Of a stretch of DNA of 39,916 nucleotides, positions 6,857-15,548 are shown one piece after another. The DNA is from Candidatus Sulfotelmatobacter sp. GTDB lineage: Bacteria; Eisenbacteria; RBG-16-71-46. Each line of letters begins with the position of its first letter. The stretch's first letter is position 1. The notes below the pieces were generated by a model. It did no database searches and was not told the origin of the DNA. It saw only the letters and a list, made by a program, of their open reading frames with translations. A program made the position numbers and the translations under genes. The stretch covers positions 1 to 39,916 of the forward strand of contig DATKAB010000025.1 of assembly GCA_035498555.1 (NCBI GenBank). Reading direction: 5' to 3'.

Positions 6857-9634
6857 ATGCCCCTTCGCCTGCGTGGCTTCCTCCTCACGTTGCTGCTCGT
6901 GGGCGTCTGCCTGAGCTCACCCGGCCTGGCTCAGGAGAAGAGCACGATCTCGGGGAAGGTCACGGACAAGAAGACCGGGCACGCCCTGCCCTTCGCGACC
7001 ATCACGGTGGTGGGCGCCCAGCGGGGAGCGCTCTCCGACGCCGAAGGCCAATTCGTAGTGTCGGGAGTTCCGGTCGGCACCTGGGAAGTGCGCGTCCAGT
7101 ACCTGGGTTATGGCCCGCAGTCGCGTCCCGGCGTCGTGGTCGCCGCCGGAAAGCCGACTCCGGTGGATTTCCAGCTCGAGGAAATCGTCGTCCACCAGGA
7201 AAAGGTCGTCGAGGTGACGGCCGAGCGGCAGTTGGTCGAGGTGAAGCAGGCGGCCACGGTTCGCAGCGTCTCCGCCAAGGAGATTCGCAACCTCCCCGTG
7301 ACCACCGTCGGCGACGTGCTCCAGCAGCAGGCCGGCATCAGCACCGATGCCGAACAGATTCACGTGCGTGGGGGCAGAGCCGACGAGACCATTTTCATGG
7401 TCAACGGGGTCGCGAACCGCGACCTGGTGACCGGGCAATCCACCGCCGGGCAGATGAACGCTCGATCGGTCTCGGAGGTCAACGTTTCGACCGGCGCGTA
7501 CGACGTCAAGTACGGGAACGCGCTCTCGGGCGTGGTCGACATCAAGCTCAAGGAAGGCACCGACAAATTCGAGGGCGGCCTGACCATGGGCGGTGGCAGC
7601 TACGGCCAGCGCAACTGGCAGTTGATCGCGGGTGGACCCGATCCGCTCTGGGCGCGCCTGCTCGACATGCTGCACATGAGGCCCCCCGGCAGCATGGCCG
7701 CGATTCTCGACCTGTCGGGCTCGACCTACGACACGCGCTACGTCGCCTACATCCCCGGCAGCATCCCGCGCCTCAAGTCGAGCTACGAGGATTCGTTCTT
7801 CGGCATTCCCTTTCACTACTCGGACATGTGGGCACCGACGGAAGACAACCGCTGGGCGGCCCGCTACGGCCTCAACTGGAAGCCCAACAGCAGCGACAAG
7901 CTCAGCTTCAACTTCTCCAAGCGCATCGCCATCGATCAGGGGTTCAGCCGCACGATCCTGACCGCCAACGGTGATCTCGGCGATCCGGCCTTCCCCTGGC
8001 TCTGGGCGCACCGAATCGATCACGCCTCGACCTTTTTCGAGGACAACGTCCAGTCGTCGCTGCTGTGGCGCAGAACCCTGTCGGTCAGCGGCTATACCGA
8101 GTTGCAGGTCGCGCACTACTTCTTCGCCCAGCGCCAGGACGTCGGCGGCAAGATGTGGGCCGACGCCAATGGCAACCTGCAGTACGTCGCGCCCGACGAC
8201 GAAAGCTACTTCCCCAAGGGCGATCCGCGCCGCGACGATGCGTTCTACGACAGCGGCGACAACTACCAGTGGTCCGATCGGCGTACCTCGAGCTGGGGAC
8301 TGACGTGGGGCTATACCCAGCGTCTGCACCACAACGAGCTCGAAGCCGGGCTCGAGCACCAGTTCCAGACCGTCCAGTACGTCGACATCGAATACCCGTG
8401 GGTTTACGACCCCAGTGGACTCGGACAATCCCACGATCTGTGGTCGGTGCACCCCTGGGTGGGCGACGCCTATCTGCGCGACCGTCTCGAGTACGAGGGA
8501 TTCGTGGCCAACATCGGGGCGCGACTCGACTACTGGATGGTGGGCCGCGAAGCGGAAAGCGCCATGGCCGACACCACCCGGCACAACATTCCAATCAGCG
8601 AGCGCAACAGCTTCTACACCGACACCTATTCATTCTACGGCCGCCGCACCAAGGTGCACGTCTCGCCGCGCATCATGGTGGCGCATCCGATCACCGAGAA
8701 CAGCAGCTTCTTCTTCAACTACGGCGAATTCACGCAAATCCCGTCCTACCGGTACGTCTATTCGAAGCTCGGATCGATCTCGAGCGAGTCGTTCCCGTTG
8801 CAAGGCAACCCCAATCTCAACCCGCAGGTCTCGGTGAATCACGAGATCGGAGCCAAGGACCAGTTCCTGCCCAACGCGGCGGCCAATCTGACCTTCTTCG
8901 TTCGTGATGTTTACGACTATCCGAGCGCCAATCTGGTGACCCCGCTCACCGGTACCAACCTGCAGGCCTACTTCGTCTACCTGAACGGACATTTTTCGCG
9001 TTCCAAAGGGGTCGAGGTCGAGGTCGAGAAACGGCCTTCGAACAACTGGTCGGCGAAGCTCAGCTATTCCTACCAGCAGACCAAGGGAAAGAGTGGCGAT
9101 CCGAACCAGGACACGGCCCTGCAGGAAATCGGCGGGGCCGCGCTCACCCGGCTCTCGCAGGTGTTCGTGGCCTGGAATCGACCGCACAAGCTGACGGCGA
9201 ACCTCGACCTTCGATTCAACGACACGCCTCCCAAGGATTTCGAGTTCCTGCGCCGGACCGGCTTCAACGTCTACGTGCAGGGCACCTCGGGACGCGCCTA
9301 TACGCCCTACGACATCAACGATCAGAACCCGATCGGCCTGCCCTACTCGCAGAACGCCCCATTTCAGATCACGACCGACGTCAAGCTCGATCGCTGGTTC
9401 CGGGTGTTTGGAACGCGATGCGATATCAGCCTTCAGGGACTCAACATCTTCAACAACTATCTGATCTACCGCGTCGATCCGGTCACCGGGCGCGGCTACG
9501 TCTGGGGGCAGGGCGCGTTCGATCCCAACTACGTGCACGGACTCAACGAGACCGTGCGCACCGCGACCGTGGACGACCCTTCGAACTACGGGCCGGGCGC
9601 CGAGTGGAGATTGCAGATTGATTTCGATCTCTGA
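6857..9634 (+). CDS. TonB-dependent outer-membrane receptor with carboxypeptidase-like N-domain
   Basis: A 925-residue outer-membrane protein. ATG 6857 gives MPLRLRGFLLTLLLVGV and a signal peptide ending SPGLAQ; earlier starts (GTG 6827) only extend the signal. Next comes a carboxypeptidase-regulatory-like beta-sandwich (ISGKVTDKKTGHALPFATI, YLGYGPQS), then a TonB plug (LPVTTVGDVLQQQAGI, IHVRGGRADETIFMVNGV, YDVKYGNALSGVVDIKLK). From about residue 250 on it is a 22-strand-type barrel rich in Tyr, Trp and Asn, with NPNLNPQVSVNHEIGA, typical of the receptor barrel. No SusD partner follows. It is the first gene of a five-gene operon; the next start lies inside its 3' end. The ligand is unknown. 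Confidence 0.92.
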   Translation: MPLRLRGFLLTLLLVGVCLSSPGLAQEKSTISGKVTDKKTGHALPFATITVVGAQRGALSDAEGQFVVSGVPVGTWEVRVQYLGYGPQSRPGVVVAAGKPTPVDFQLEEIVVHQEKVVEVTAERQLVEVKQAATVRSVSAKEIRNLPVTTVGDVLQQQAGISTDAEQIHVRGGRADETIFMVNGVANRDLVTGQSTAGQMNARSVSEVNVSTGAYDVKYGNALSGVVDIKLKEGTDKFEGGLTMGGGSYGQRNWQLIAGGPDPLWARLLDMLHMRPPGSMAAILDLSGSTYDTRYVAYIPGSIPRLKSSYEDSFFGIPFHYSDMWAPTEDNRWAARYGLNWKPNSSDKLSFNFSKRIAIDQGFSRTILTANGDLGDPAFPWLWAHRIDHASTFFEDNVQSSLLWRRTLSVSGYTELQVAHYFFAQRQDVGGKMWADANGNLQYVAPDDESYFPKGDPRRDDAFYDSGDNYQWSDRRTSSWGLTWGYTQRLHHNELEAGLEHQFQTVQYVDIEYPWVYDPSGLGQSHDLWSVHPWVGDAYLRDRLEYEGFVANIGARLDYWMVGREAESAMADTTRHNIPISERNSFYTDTYSFYGRRTKVHVSPRIMVAHPITENSSFFFNYGEFTQIPSYRYVYSKLGSISSESFPLQGNPNLNPQVSVNHEIGAKDQFLPNAAANLTFFVRDVYDYPSANLVTPLTGTNLQAYFVYLNGHFSRSKGVEVEVEKRPSNNWSAKLSYSYQQTKGKSGDPNQDTALQEIGGAALTRLSQVFVAWNRPHKLTANLDLRFNDTPPKDFEFLRRTGFNVYVQGTSGRAYTPYDINDQNPIGLPYSQNAPFQITTDVKLDRWFRVFGTRCDISLQGLNIFNNYLIYRVDPVTGRGYVWGQGAFDPNYVHGLNETVRTATVDDPSNYGPGAEWRLQIDFDL

Positions 9635-10640
9635 TCCTTCGCGGCGCCGCGCGCGGTGGTCAGGGGTGGCGCTCGCGGTCGCGCTGCTGCCGGCCGGCTG
9701 GTCGTCCGCGAACGCGCAGGCGCTGGGGAGCCAGCGCGAGGGAACCGCGTCGGGAAGCTTCCTCCGCATCGGCGTCGGCGCGCGCGCGGTGGGCATGGGG
9801 GAGACGTTCGTGGCGGTCGCGAACGACCCCAGCGCGGTCTACTGGAATCCGGCCGGGCTCGCTTCGCTTCAGCGCCAGGAAATCCAGGCCTCTCACGTCG
9901 ACTGGCCGGCGGACGTTCACTATGACCATCTCACGCTGGTCATTCCCAGCCGGCGGCTCGGCGGCTCGATCGGCATCCAGCTCGGCGTACTGGGCACGCG
10001 CATCGACGAAACCACCGAGCTCGCGCCGTTCGGGACCGGCCGCGAATTCTCCTACAGCGATCTGGTCACCGGCATTGCCTACGCCCGCCGCTGGACCGAC
10101 AAGCTGCTGGTCGGCGCCGGTCTCAAGTACGTCCGGGAGGACCTGGGCTCGCAGGTGGGAGGCGCCGTGACCAACGCGGTCCTCTACGACGTGGGCTCGA
10201 TCTTCTATCTCGGGCTCGGAAGCATTCGGATCGCGACCGCGCTCACCAACTTCGGGTCCGAGTTGAAGCCGTCCGGCACCTACACTTCGCCCTACAGCGG
10301 CGAGGTGCGCTCCTATGATGGCTTCGATCCGCCGATGACGTTCCGCTACGGGCTGGCGTTCGAGCCGCTCGAGAACTCGAGCCAGCGAGTGACGACGTCG
10401 TTCGAGGTCACCCAGCCGGCCGACAACCAGCAGGAGATCAAGTTCGGACTCGAATGGGGCTACCGGAAGTTCTTCGCGCTGCGTACCGGATACAACGCCA
10501 ACGCCGATCTCATGAAGTTCAGCGCCGGCGCCGGATTCGACGCGGACTTCGCTTCGATGAAGGGCTCGCTCGACTACGCCTACACGGATGCCGGCATCCT
10601 CGGCGCCGTGCAGAGGTTGTCGCTGGGGCTCCGGTTCTGA
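9618..10640 (+). CDS. PorV/PorQ-family outer-membrane beta-barrel protein
   Basis: A 340-residue FadL-like barrel of the PorV/PorQ (UPF0164) family. After a signal ending SANAQA comes the diagnostic GSFLRIGVGARAVGMGETFV and VANDPSAVYWNPAGLA, then alternating amphipathic strands to the C-terminal QRLSLGLRF with terminal Phe, as for barrel proteins. In Bacteroidetes PorV is the shuttle of the type IX secretion system; more distant members have unknown roles. TTG 9618 is chosen because GGAGA at 9606-9610 lies 7 nt upstream, inside the receptor gene, giving a 17-nt overlap; GTG 9666 is an alternative. Its TGA overlaps the ATG of the next gene, implying translational coupling. Confidence 0.88.
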   Translation: MISISDPSRRRARWSGVALAVALLPAGWSSANAQALGSQREGTASGSFLRIGVGARAVGMGETFVAVANDPSAVYWNPAGLASLQRQEIQASHVDWPADVHYDHLTLVIPSRRLGGSIGIQLGVLGTRIDETTELAPFGTGREFSYSDLVTGIAYARRWTDKLLVGAGLKYVREDLGSQVGGAVTNAVLYDVGSIFYLGLGSIRIATALTNFGSELKPSGTYTSPYSGEVRSYDGFDPPMTFRYGLAFEPLENSSQRVTTSFEVTQPADNQQEIKFGLEWGYRKFFALRTGYNANADLMKFSAGAGFDADFASMKGSLDYAYTDAGILGAVQRLSLGLRF

Positions 10641-11821
10641 TGCGTCGCGCGTTCGCCATCCTGCTGATGCTCGGAGTCTGGGCGGCCATGGGCTGTGGGG
10701 GCAACTACAAGCTCCCCACCGAGACGCATGCGGCCCGCGTGATCCCGACCGACAAGAGCTACCAGATGCTCGCGACCTGGAAGAACCTGAACGGCATCCG
10801 CGACATCCTGCTGATCCCGCCGCCGGGCGTCGAGATGTTCTTCCTGTTCAACTACGGGGGCACCGGAAGCCCCTCGGTTCCGCGCGGCGAGGTCAGGCGC
10901 TACCCGCTCACTCAGCCCAATCCCATCGGCGCCCCGGCGTTTCAGCCGCCGCGGACCCTGTTCAACCCGGTCGCGCTGACTTCCGCGGTGAATCTGATCT
11001 TCGTGCTCGACGAGGGAGATTCGTGCCAGGCCAAGTTCGATCCCAGTCGCGGGACCTGCGAGGCCGACACGCTGCGCCACGGACAACAGAGCATCATCTT
11101 CGACTACACCGCGACCTGGCGGGTCCGCGAGTACCCGCTCACCGGCGGCGATACGCTCTCCACGTTCACCGACACGACCTTCGCCTACGTGAATGGAATC
11201 GCGGCCGACATCTTCGGCAACGTCTACGTGTCGGGAATCGCGGTGATTCTCGATACGCTGACGACCGATCAGCGCATCCGCACCCGGAAGTTCATCTCCC
11301 GGATCTATCGCTACGCTCGCGGGCCGCGCTACCCAGGGGTGGTGCCGGACGACATCAACATGCCGGGCGCCAGTTGGCACCGCGACACCACCTGGCTGGC
11401 GCACGATGGCACCGGAAGCTCGTCGGTGATCGACCCGCGCGGCATCGACTGGTCGCCGCTCTATGGCGGCTCCCTGTTCATCGCGGATCGTGGGAACAAC
11501 AAGGCCAAGCTGATCGGCACCGGGATGCCGAATTACGGCATCACCTCGATGGACGGCAGCGAGACCCCGACCGGCACCAGCTTCAGCGGGCCGCAGGGGG
11601 TGGCGGTGGATAACGGCGGGTCCCTGTTCGTCGTGGACCGGTTCAACCAGCGCGTGCTGCGTTACGACGCGTCGGGCCAGTACCTCCAGGTCGTCAACGT
11701 CGAGAGGAATTCCGACGACCTCCCCCTGCTGGATCCGATCGCGATCGGTGTGCTCGACTCTCTTGCCTATGTCGCTGATGCGGGTCGCGGCCAGGTCATT
11801 CGATACCAGAGGCGTCCATGA
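10640..11821 (+). CDS. NHL-repeat / beta-propeller lipoprotein
   Basis: A 393-residue lipoprotein. The signal MRRAFAILLMLGVWAAMGC gives Cys19 as the lipidation site. The body reads like a six-bladed propeller of the NHL / SMP-30 type: WSPLYGGSLFIADRGNNKAK, GPQGVAVDNGGSLFVVDRFN and LDSLAYVADAGRGQVIRYQ are successive blades, and NGIAADIFGNVYVSG is an earlier one. The start overlaps the preceding TGA (ATGA-like TGATG), and the end overlaps the next ATG in the same way. This kind of propeller usually binds proteins or ligands without catalysis. As part of the receptor/barrel operon it is probably an outer-membrane-attached partner; the side of the membrane is not shown by the sequence. Confidence 0.82.
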   Translation: MRRAFAILLMLGVWAAMGCGGNYKLPTETHAARVIPTDKSYQMLATWKNLNGIRDILLIPPPGVEMFFLFNYGGTGSPSVPRGEVRRYPLTQPNPIGAPAFQPPRTLFNPVALTSAVNLIFVLDEGDSCQAKFDPSRGTCEADTLRHGQQSIIFDYTATWRVREYPLTGGDTLSTFTDTTFAYVNGIAADIFGNVYVSGIAVILDTLTTDQRIRTRKFISRIYRYARGPRYPGVVPDDINMPGASWHRDTTWLAHDGTGSSSVIDPRGIDWSPLYGGSLFIADRGNNKAKLIGTGMPNYGITSMDGSETPTGTSFSGPQGVAVDNGGSLFVVDRFNQRVLRYDASGQYLQVVNVERNSDDLPLLDPIAIGVLDSLAYVADAGRGQVIRYQRRP

Positions 11822-13821
11822 AGCGCTTGCGCATCCTGCTGGGACTGGCGCTGACCGCCTCGCTGATCGCGGCGCGGTCCCGGGCCGACGAGGATCACAC
11901 CCCGCCGCGGGGATTCGTCGCGCCGTCGGCGGCGACACAGACCGCCCAGTCCGATTCGATTCTGTACGCGGTTCGTGTCCAGAACGGGAACAAGCTCGGC
12001 CTGACCCTCACCAACTATGGGTTCATCGGCACGAATTTCAGCTCGTTCGCGCCCTCGTTCGAATATCCGCTCGGGTCCGGTCACATGCACATGGTGCGGG
12101 GCGGTCCCTGGATCGGCGCGGTGTCGGCCGACGAGAACGGCGCGTTCATCGGGGTGTCCACCGCGGCCGAGGACGGCTTCGCGGGGGGCACGCATCCGCC
12201 CTCGCAGGAGTTCACCCCGGCCGGCACCTATGTCGCGGCGCGCTCGACGCTGCCGAACAGTTTCTACTTCGACTCTGGCGCGGTGAGCGAGCTGGATTGC
12301 ATTTCGTCCTACAGCGATCTGCCGGCCAACGTCCTCATCCAGCACCGGCCGCTCAACGTGGTCGTCAACCAGTACACCTACGAGTGGTCGTTCTCCGACT
12401 ACGCGCATTTCGTGATCTTCCACTACGTGGTGCACAACAATGGGCCGCCGCTGCAGGACGTGTGGTTCGGGATGTACGACGAGCTGGCCAGCGGCAACAT
12501 GAAGCTGCAGAACTCGTACCCGCCGACCGGCTGGTTCTCGAAGAAGTACATCACCTGGGTGGACTCGGTGAGCATGGTGACCGAGCGCTACTGCCAGGGC
12601 CGTCCGTTCCCGGCGCAATGCCGCTTCGATCTGGTTCCGGAGATTGCGGCGGTGAGCCTGCTGGGAGTGCGGCCGGGCAACTTCCGCGATACCACCGACA
12701 AGAAGATCACGTTCGCGGCATGGAACTTCGCGCCCACCGGCACGCCGGGCGCGGTGGCGCGAGGCGACGACAGTCTGAAATACGGCCTGATGTCGACCGG
12801 CGTCCGGCAGTCGATCGATCCGCTGCCCGACTCGCTGGCCCCGGTGAGCGGTGACCCGGTCGAGCTGCTCGCGGTCGGACCGTTCCGGACCATCAATCCC
12901 GGCGACAGCATCTCGATCGACTACGCCTACATTGGCGGACTCACCTACGCCGATCTCTCGCGGCGAGCGGTGGTCGCCAAACGCGCCTACGACCTGCACT
13001 ACAAGGTCCCGGTGCCGCCGCCGTCCCCAAGTCTGCGGCTCGTACCGCGCGCCAATGGACTCGATCTGTACTGGAACCGCGCGCCCGAGGACTTCATCGA
13101 TCCGACGTCGGCGATCGGCAAGGATTTCGAGGGCTACCGCGTTTACGTGGGCGAGAATCGGGACACACTCAACCTGGCCGCGCAGTACGACCTGGCGACG
13201 TCCCCGCACGACACCACCGGATACAACACCGGATTCGGCCGGGTGGCCTTCGATACCACGTTCGCGGATGGCCAGCACTTCGACTACCGATTCCAGATTT
13301 CGAATCTGCGCGACGGCTTCAAGTACTTTGCCGCCGTCACCGCCTACGATCTGGGCAATCCCGACATCGAGTCATTGGAGAGCGGCACTTCGCAGAACGA
13401 GCAGATGGCGATACCCGGACCCGCACCGAGCGAGGCCTCGGGCGGCGTCTCGGTGTTCCCCAACCCCTACAAGGTGGAAGCGGCCTGGGATCGCGGCCAG
13501 CAGGCGCGTGATCACTACGTGTTCTTCACGCGTCTGCCGACCAAGTGCACGATTCAGATCTTCACGCTCTCGGGAGATCTCGTGTATTCGACCGACTTCG
13601 ATGGCTCGAGCTACAACGGCACCAACGCGAGCGGAATCGTCCGCACCGGGACCGATCTCCCGGCGGTCATGTCGGGGACGACCTTTGGCTGGGACATGAT
13701 CACCCGCTGGGGGCAGGCGGTCGCCAGCGGGCTCTACATCTGGGCGGTGAAGGACAAGCAGAACGGGAACCGTCAGACCGGCAAGCTGCTGATTCTCAAG
13801 TCGGATCGAGAGAGCTTCTGA
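11818..13821 (+). CDS. Large secreted protein with Fn3-like and FlgD-like/CTD domains
   Basis: A 667-residue exported protein with a signal peptide (MKRLRILLGLALTASLIAA). Residues 40-390 form a beta-rich domain with WIGAVSADENGAFIG and VIFHYVVHNNGPPLQDVWFG, found in FCB-group secreted proteins of unknown role. About residues 400-530 resemble a fibronectin type III unit (RANGLDLYWNRAPEDF, FEGYRVYVGEN, DGFKYFAAVTAYD). The last 130 residues begin GGVSVFPNPYKVEAAWD and end QTGKLLILKSD, with TIQIFTLSGDLVYSTDFDG and ASGLYIWAVKDKQNGN between. This is the FlgD-like / sorting-domain pattern also seen at 17660, 17716 and 27880. ATG overlaps the preceding TGA. Probably surface-exposed or released. Confidence 0.82.
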   Translation: MKRLRILLGLALTASLIAARSRADEDHTPPRGFVAPSAATQTAQSDSILYAVRVQNGNKLGLTLTNYGFIGTNFSSFAPSFEYPLGSGHMHMVRGGPWIGAVSADENGAFIGVSTAAEDGFAGGTHPPSQEFTPAGTYVAARSTLPNSFYFDSGAVSELDCISSYSDLPANVLIQHRPLNVVVNQYTYEWSFSDYAHFVIFHYVVHNNGPPLQDVWFGMYDELASGNMKLQNSYPPTGWFSKKYITWVDSVSMVTERYCQGRPFPAQCRFDLVPEIAAVSLLGVRPGNFRDTTDKKITFAAWNFAPTGTPGAVARGDDSLKYGLMSTGVRQSIDPLPDSLAPVSGDPVELLAVGPFRTINPGDSISIDYAYIGGLTYADLSRRAVVAKRAYDLHYKVPVPPPSPSLRLVPRANGLDLYWNRAPEDFIDPTSAIGKDFEGYRVYVGENRDTLNLAAQYDLATSPHDTTGYNTGFGRVAFDTTFADGQHFDYRFQISNLRDGFKYFAAVTAYDLGNPDIESLESGTSQNEQMAIPGPAPSEASGGVSVFPNPYKVEAAWDRGQQARDHYVFFTRLPTKCTIQIFTLSGDLVYSTDFDGSSYNGTNASGIVRTGTDLPAVMSGTTFGWDMITRWGQAVASGLYIWAVKDKQNGNRQTGKLLILKSDRESF

Positions 13822-13822
13822 G

Positions 13823-15298
13823 ATGCGACGCTTCCTGCCGATCGGAATCCTGCTCGCCGGCGCGATCGCCGTGCTGGTCGGCTGCGGGCTGAAGGGTGTC
13901 GTTCAACCCACCAGTCTTCCGGACACGATCTTGTTCGTGCAGGGGCCGGTCGACACGGTCAATCACGTCGTCCATCTATTCTGGTTTGGAAGTGACGCCG
14001 GCGGCTACATCAGCGGTTACGAGGTCCGGCTCCTGAATCCGCTGGCGCCGGCCGACTCCCTGTGGCGGTTCACCACGCATACCGACACCCTGCTCACGGT
14101 CTACACGCCGACCCGCGGCACTTCGGCGGTATTCGAGGCGCGCGCCATCAACGACCACGGGGTGCGCGATCCGAGCCCCGCGATCGAGCAATTCGAGTTC
14201 CGCAACCGCCCGCCAATTGTGAAGTTCGTGGGCAAACCGAATCCCGGCGACCATTCCGACACCACGTTTGCGTCGGTCACCGTGGACTGGTCGGTGCTCG
14301 ATCCGGACGGGGACCCGACCCGCGTGGTTTACATGTTGTGGCTCGACGGCCAGTCGGCCAGTCCTCAGATCACCCAATCGACCGGGATGACGCTGCCGAG
14401 CTCGCTCTTCCTGCAGGGCGGAAGCTATCGGTCCGGATTCCGCACCCTCTACATCGAGGGTGTGGACGATGGCGGGCTCGCCGGACCGATCGACAACGTG
14501 ACCTGGTACGTGCGAGCGCCGGTCACCGGCACGCGTGCGCGGCTGCTCCTGATCGAGGACGTGGACGACGTTCCCGTCGCCAACAAGCAGCCGGCGCCCG
14601 CGCGATTCCGCTGCGACACGCTCTACGCCAACGCCGTGGCGCGGAGCGCAGTCGCGCCGGACCAGTGGTCGATGCTCCGGCTGGATACGAGCCATCCGTT
14701 CCGCTCGGCCAAGGATCTCGAGCAAACCTTCGAGCAGTTCGAGACCGTCGTCTGGTATCGGGGCGAGCAGTCGCTGTTTTCGAACACGCTCGCGAACTAC
14801 GGCGACGGGATCGGCCCCTACCTCGACAACGGCGGCCGCGTCTACATCGAGTCGCTGAACCTGACGACGGCTCAGAGCACCGCGGGCGGGCTTTCGGCCG
14901 ACTTCACCAACAAGTACCTGCGTTGCTCGGGAGTTTCGCAATACCCGCAGCCGCCCGACTCTTCGGCCGCCTGGGGGCTCACCTCGTCGGTGCCGGCCGT
15001 GCTCCACAGCGCCCAGCTCGACGACAGCCTGCTGAACCTGCGCAACGTGATCGGCTTGCGCGGATTCCGGAACTACAATTCGTCGCAGATCCTGTTCTTG
15101 CTCTCCGCCGGTGCCGCTTCACAGGGCAATACCATCGACATGCCCGTGGGCCTGGATGTGCCCCAGCTTCGCGGCGGGCGCTTCATCGTCCAGACCTACC
15201 CGCTGGTCTCGGGAACGATTTCTCAGGGCACTTTCTCTCAGCGCGCCACCTTCGTCCTCATGAAAATCTTTGCCCGCCTTGGACTTACGACGCCATAG
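13823..15298 (+). CDS. Lipoprotein with fibronectin type III-like domains
   Basis: A 491-residue lipoprotein; the signal ends AIAVLVGC, making Cys21 the lipidated residue. Two Ig/Fn3-like segments follow: HLFWFGSDAGGYISGYEVRL with FEARAINDHGVRDPSP, and VTVDWSVLDPDGDPTRVVYM with LYIEGVDDGGLAG. The C-terminal half (from about residue 235, RLLLIEDVDDVP) looks like a separate alpha/beta domain containing FETVVWYRGEQSLFS and YLDNGGRVYIESLN, possibly of the flavodoxin / class I glutamine-amidotransferase-like fold seen in other surface proteins; that is a guess. The gene starts 1 nt after the preceding TGA and ends the five-gene run. Confidence 0.8.
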   Translation: MRRFLPIGILLAGAIAVLVGCGLKGVVQPTSLPDTILFVQGPVDTVNHVVHLFWFGSDAGGYISGYEVRLLNPLAPADSLWRFTTHTDTLLTVYTPTRGTSAVFEARAINDHGVRDPSPAIEQFEFRNRPPIVKFVGKPNPGDHSDTTFASVTVDWSVLDPDGDPTRVVYMLWLDGQSASPQITQSTGMTLPSSLFLQGGSYRSGFRTLYIEGVDDGGLAGPIDNVTWYVRAPVTGTRARLLLIEDVDDVPVANKQPAPARFRCDTLYANAVARSAVAPDQWSMLRLDTSHPFRSAKDLEQTFEQFETVVWYRGEQSLFSNTLANYGDGIGPYLDNGGRVYIESLNLTTAQSTAGGLSADFTNKYLRCSGVSQYPQPPDSSAAWGLTSSVPAVLHSAQLDDSLLNLRNVIGLRGFRNYNSSQILFLLSAGAASQGNTIDMPVGLDVPQLRGGRFIVQTYPLVSGTISQGTFSQRATFVLMKIFARLGLTTP

Positions 15299-15312
15299 CG
15301 AGATTGAGAGCA

Positions 15313-15327
15313 TCGGCCGGCGGCCGA
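15313..15327 (+). terminator. Hairpin at the end of the five-gene envelope operon
   Basis: TCGGCC (15313-15318) and GGCCGA (15322-15327) form a 6-bp stem with a GGC loop, 14 nt after the stop at 15298. The tail is C-rich (GTTCTCCCCCC), so it is terminator-like without a U-tract. The rest of the gap to 15548 has AT-richer stretches near 15350-15385, where the promoter of the next gene could lie, but no clear -35/-10 pair. Confidence 0.4.
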
Positions 15328-15548
15328 GTTCTCCCCCCACCACGGCGATACGTTCTGTTAACATCCCGCAAATGCCGTTTTTGTTCGGCTTCTGTCAGCC
15401 GCTCGGTTAGGTTCTGGGCTGTACCCGGTCACCCGGTTCAGGGAGTAGTCGTTTCACTGCAGTCTCTTGCCGCCCTGCCTAGCGGCAACTCAAGCGCTGC
15501 AACCCCATCCACCGGTTTTCGCTGCTTTTCACCTCAGAGGGGTGCGAC

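Noticed and set aside
9618-10640. Calling the barrel a true T9SS PorV
   Set aside because: Family signature is clear, but no T9SS core gene is in the window, so only the family name is used.
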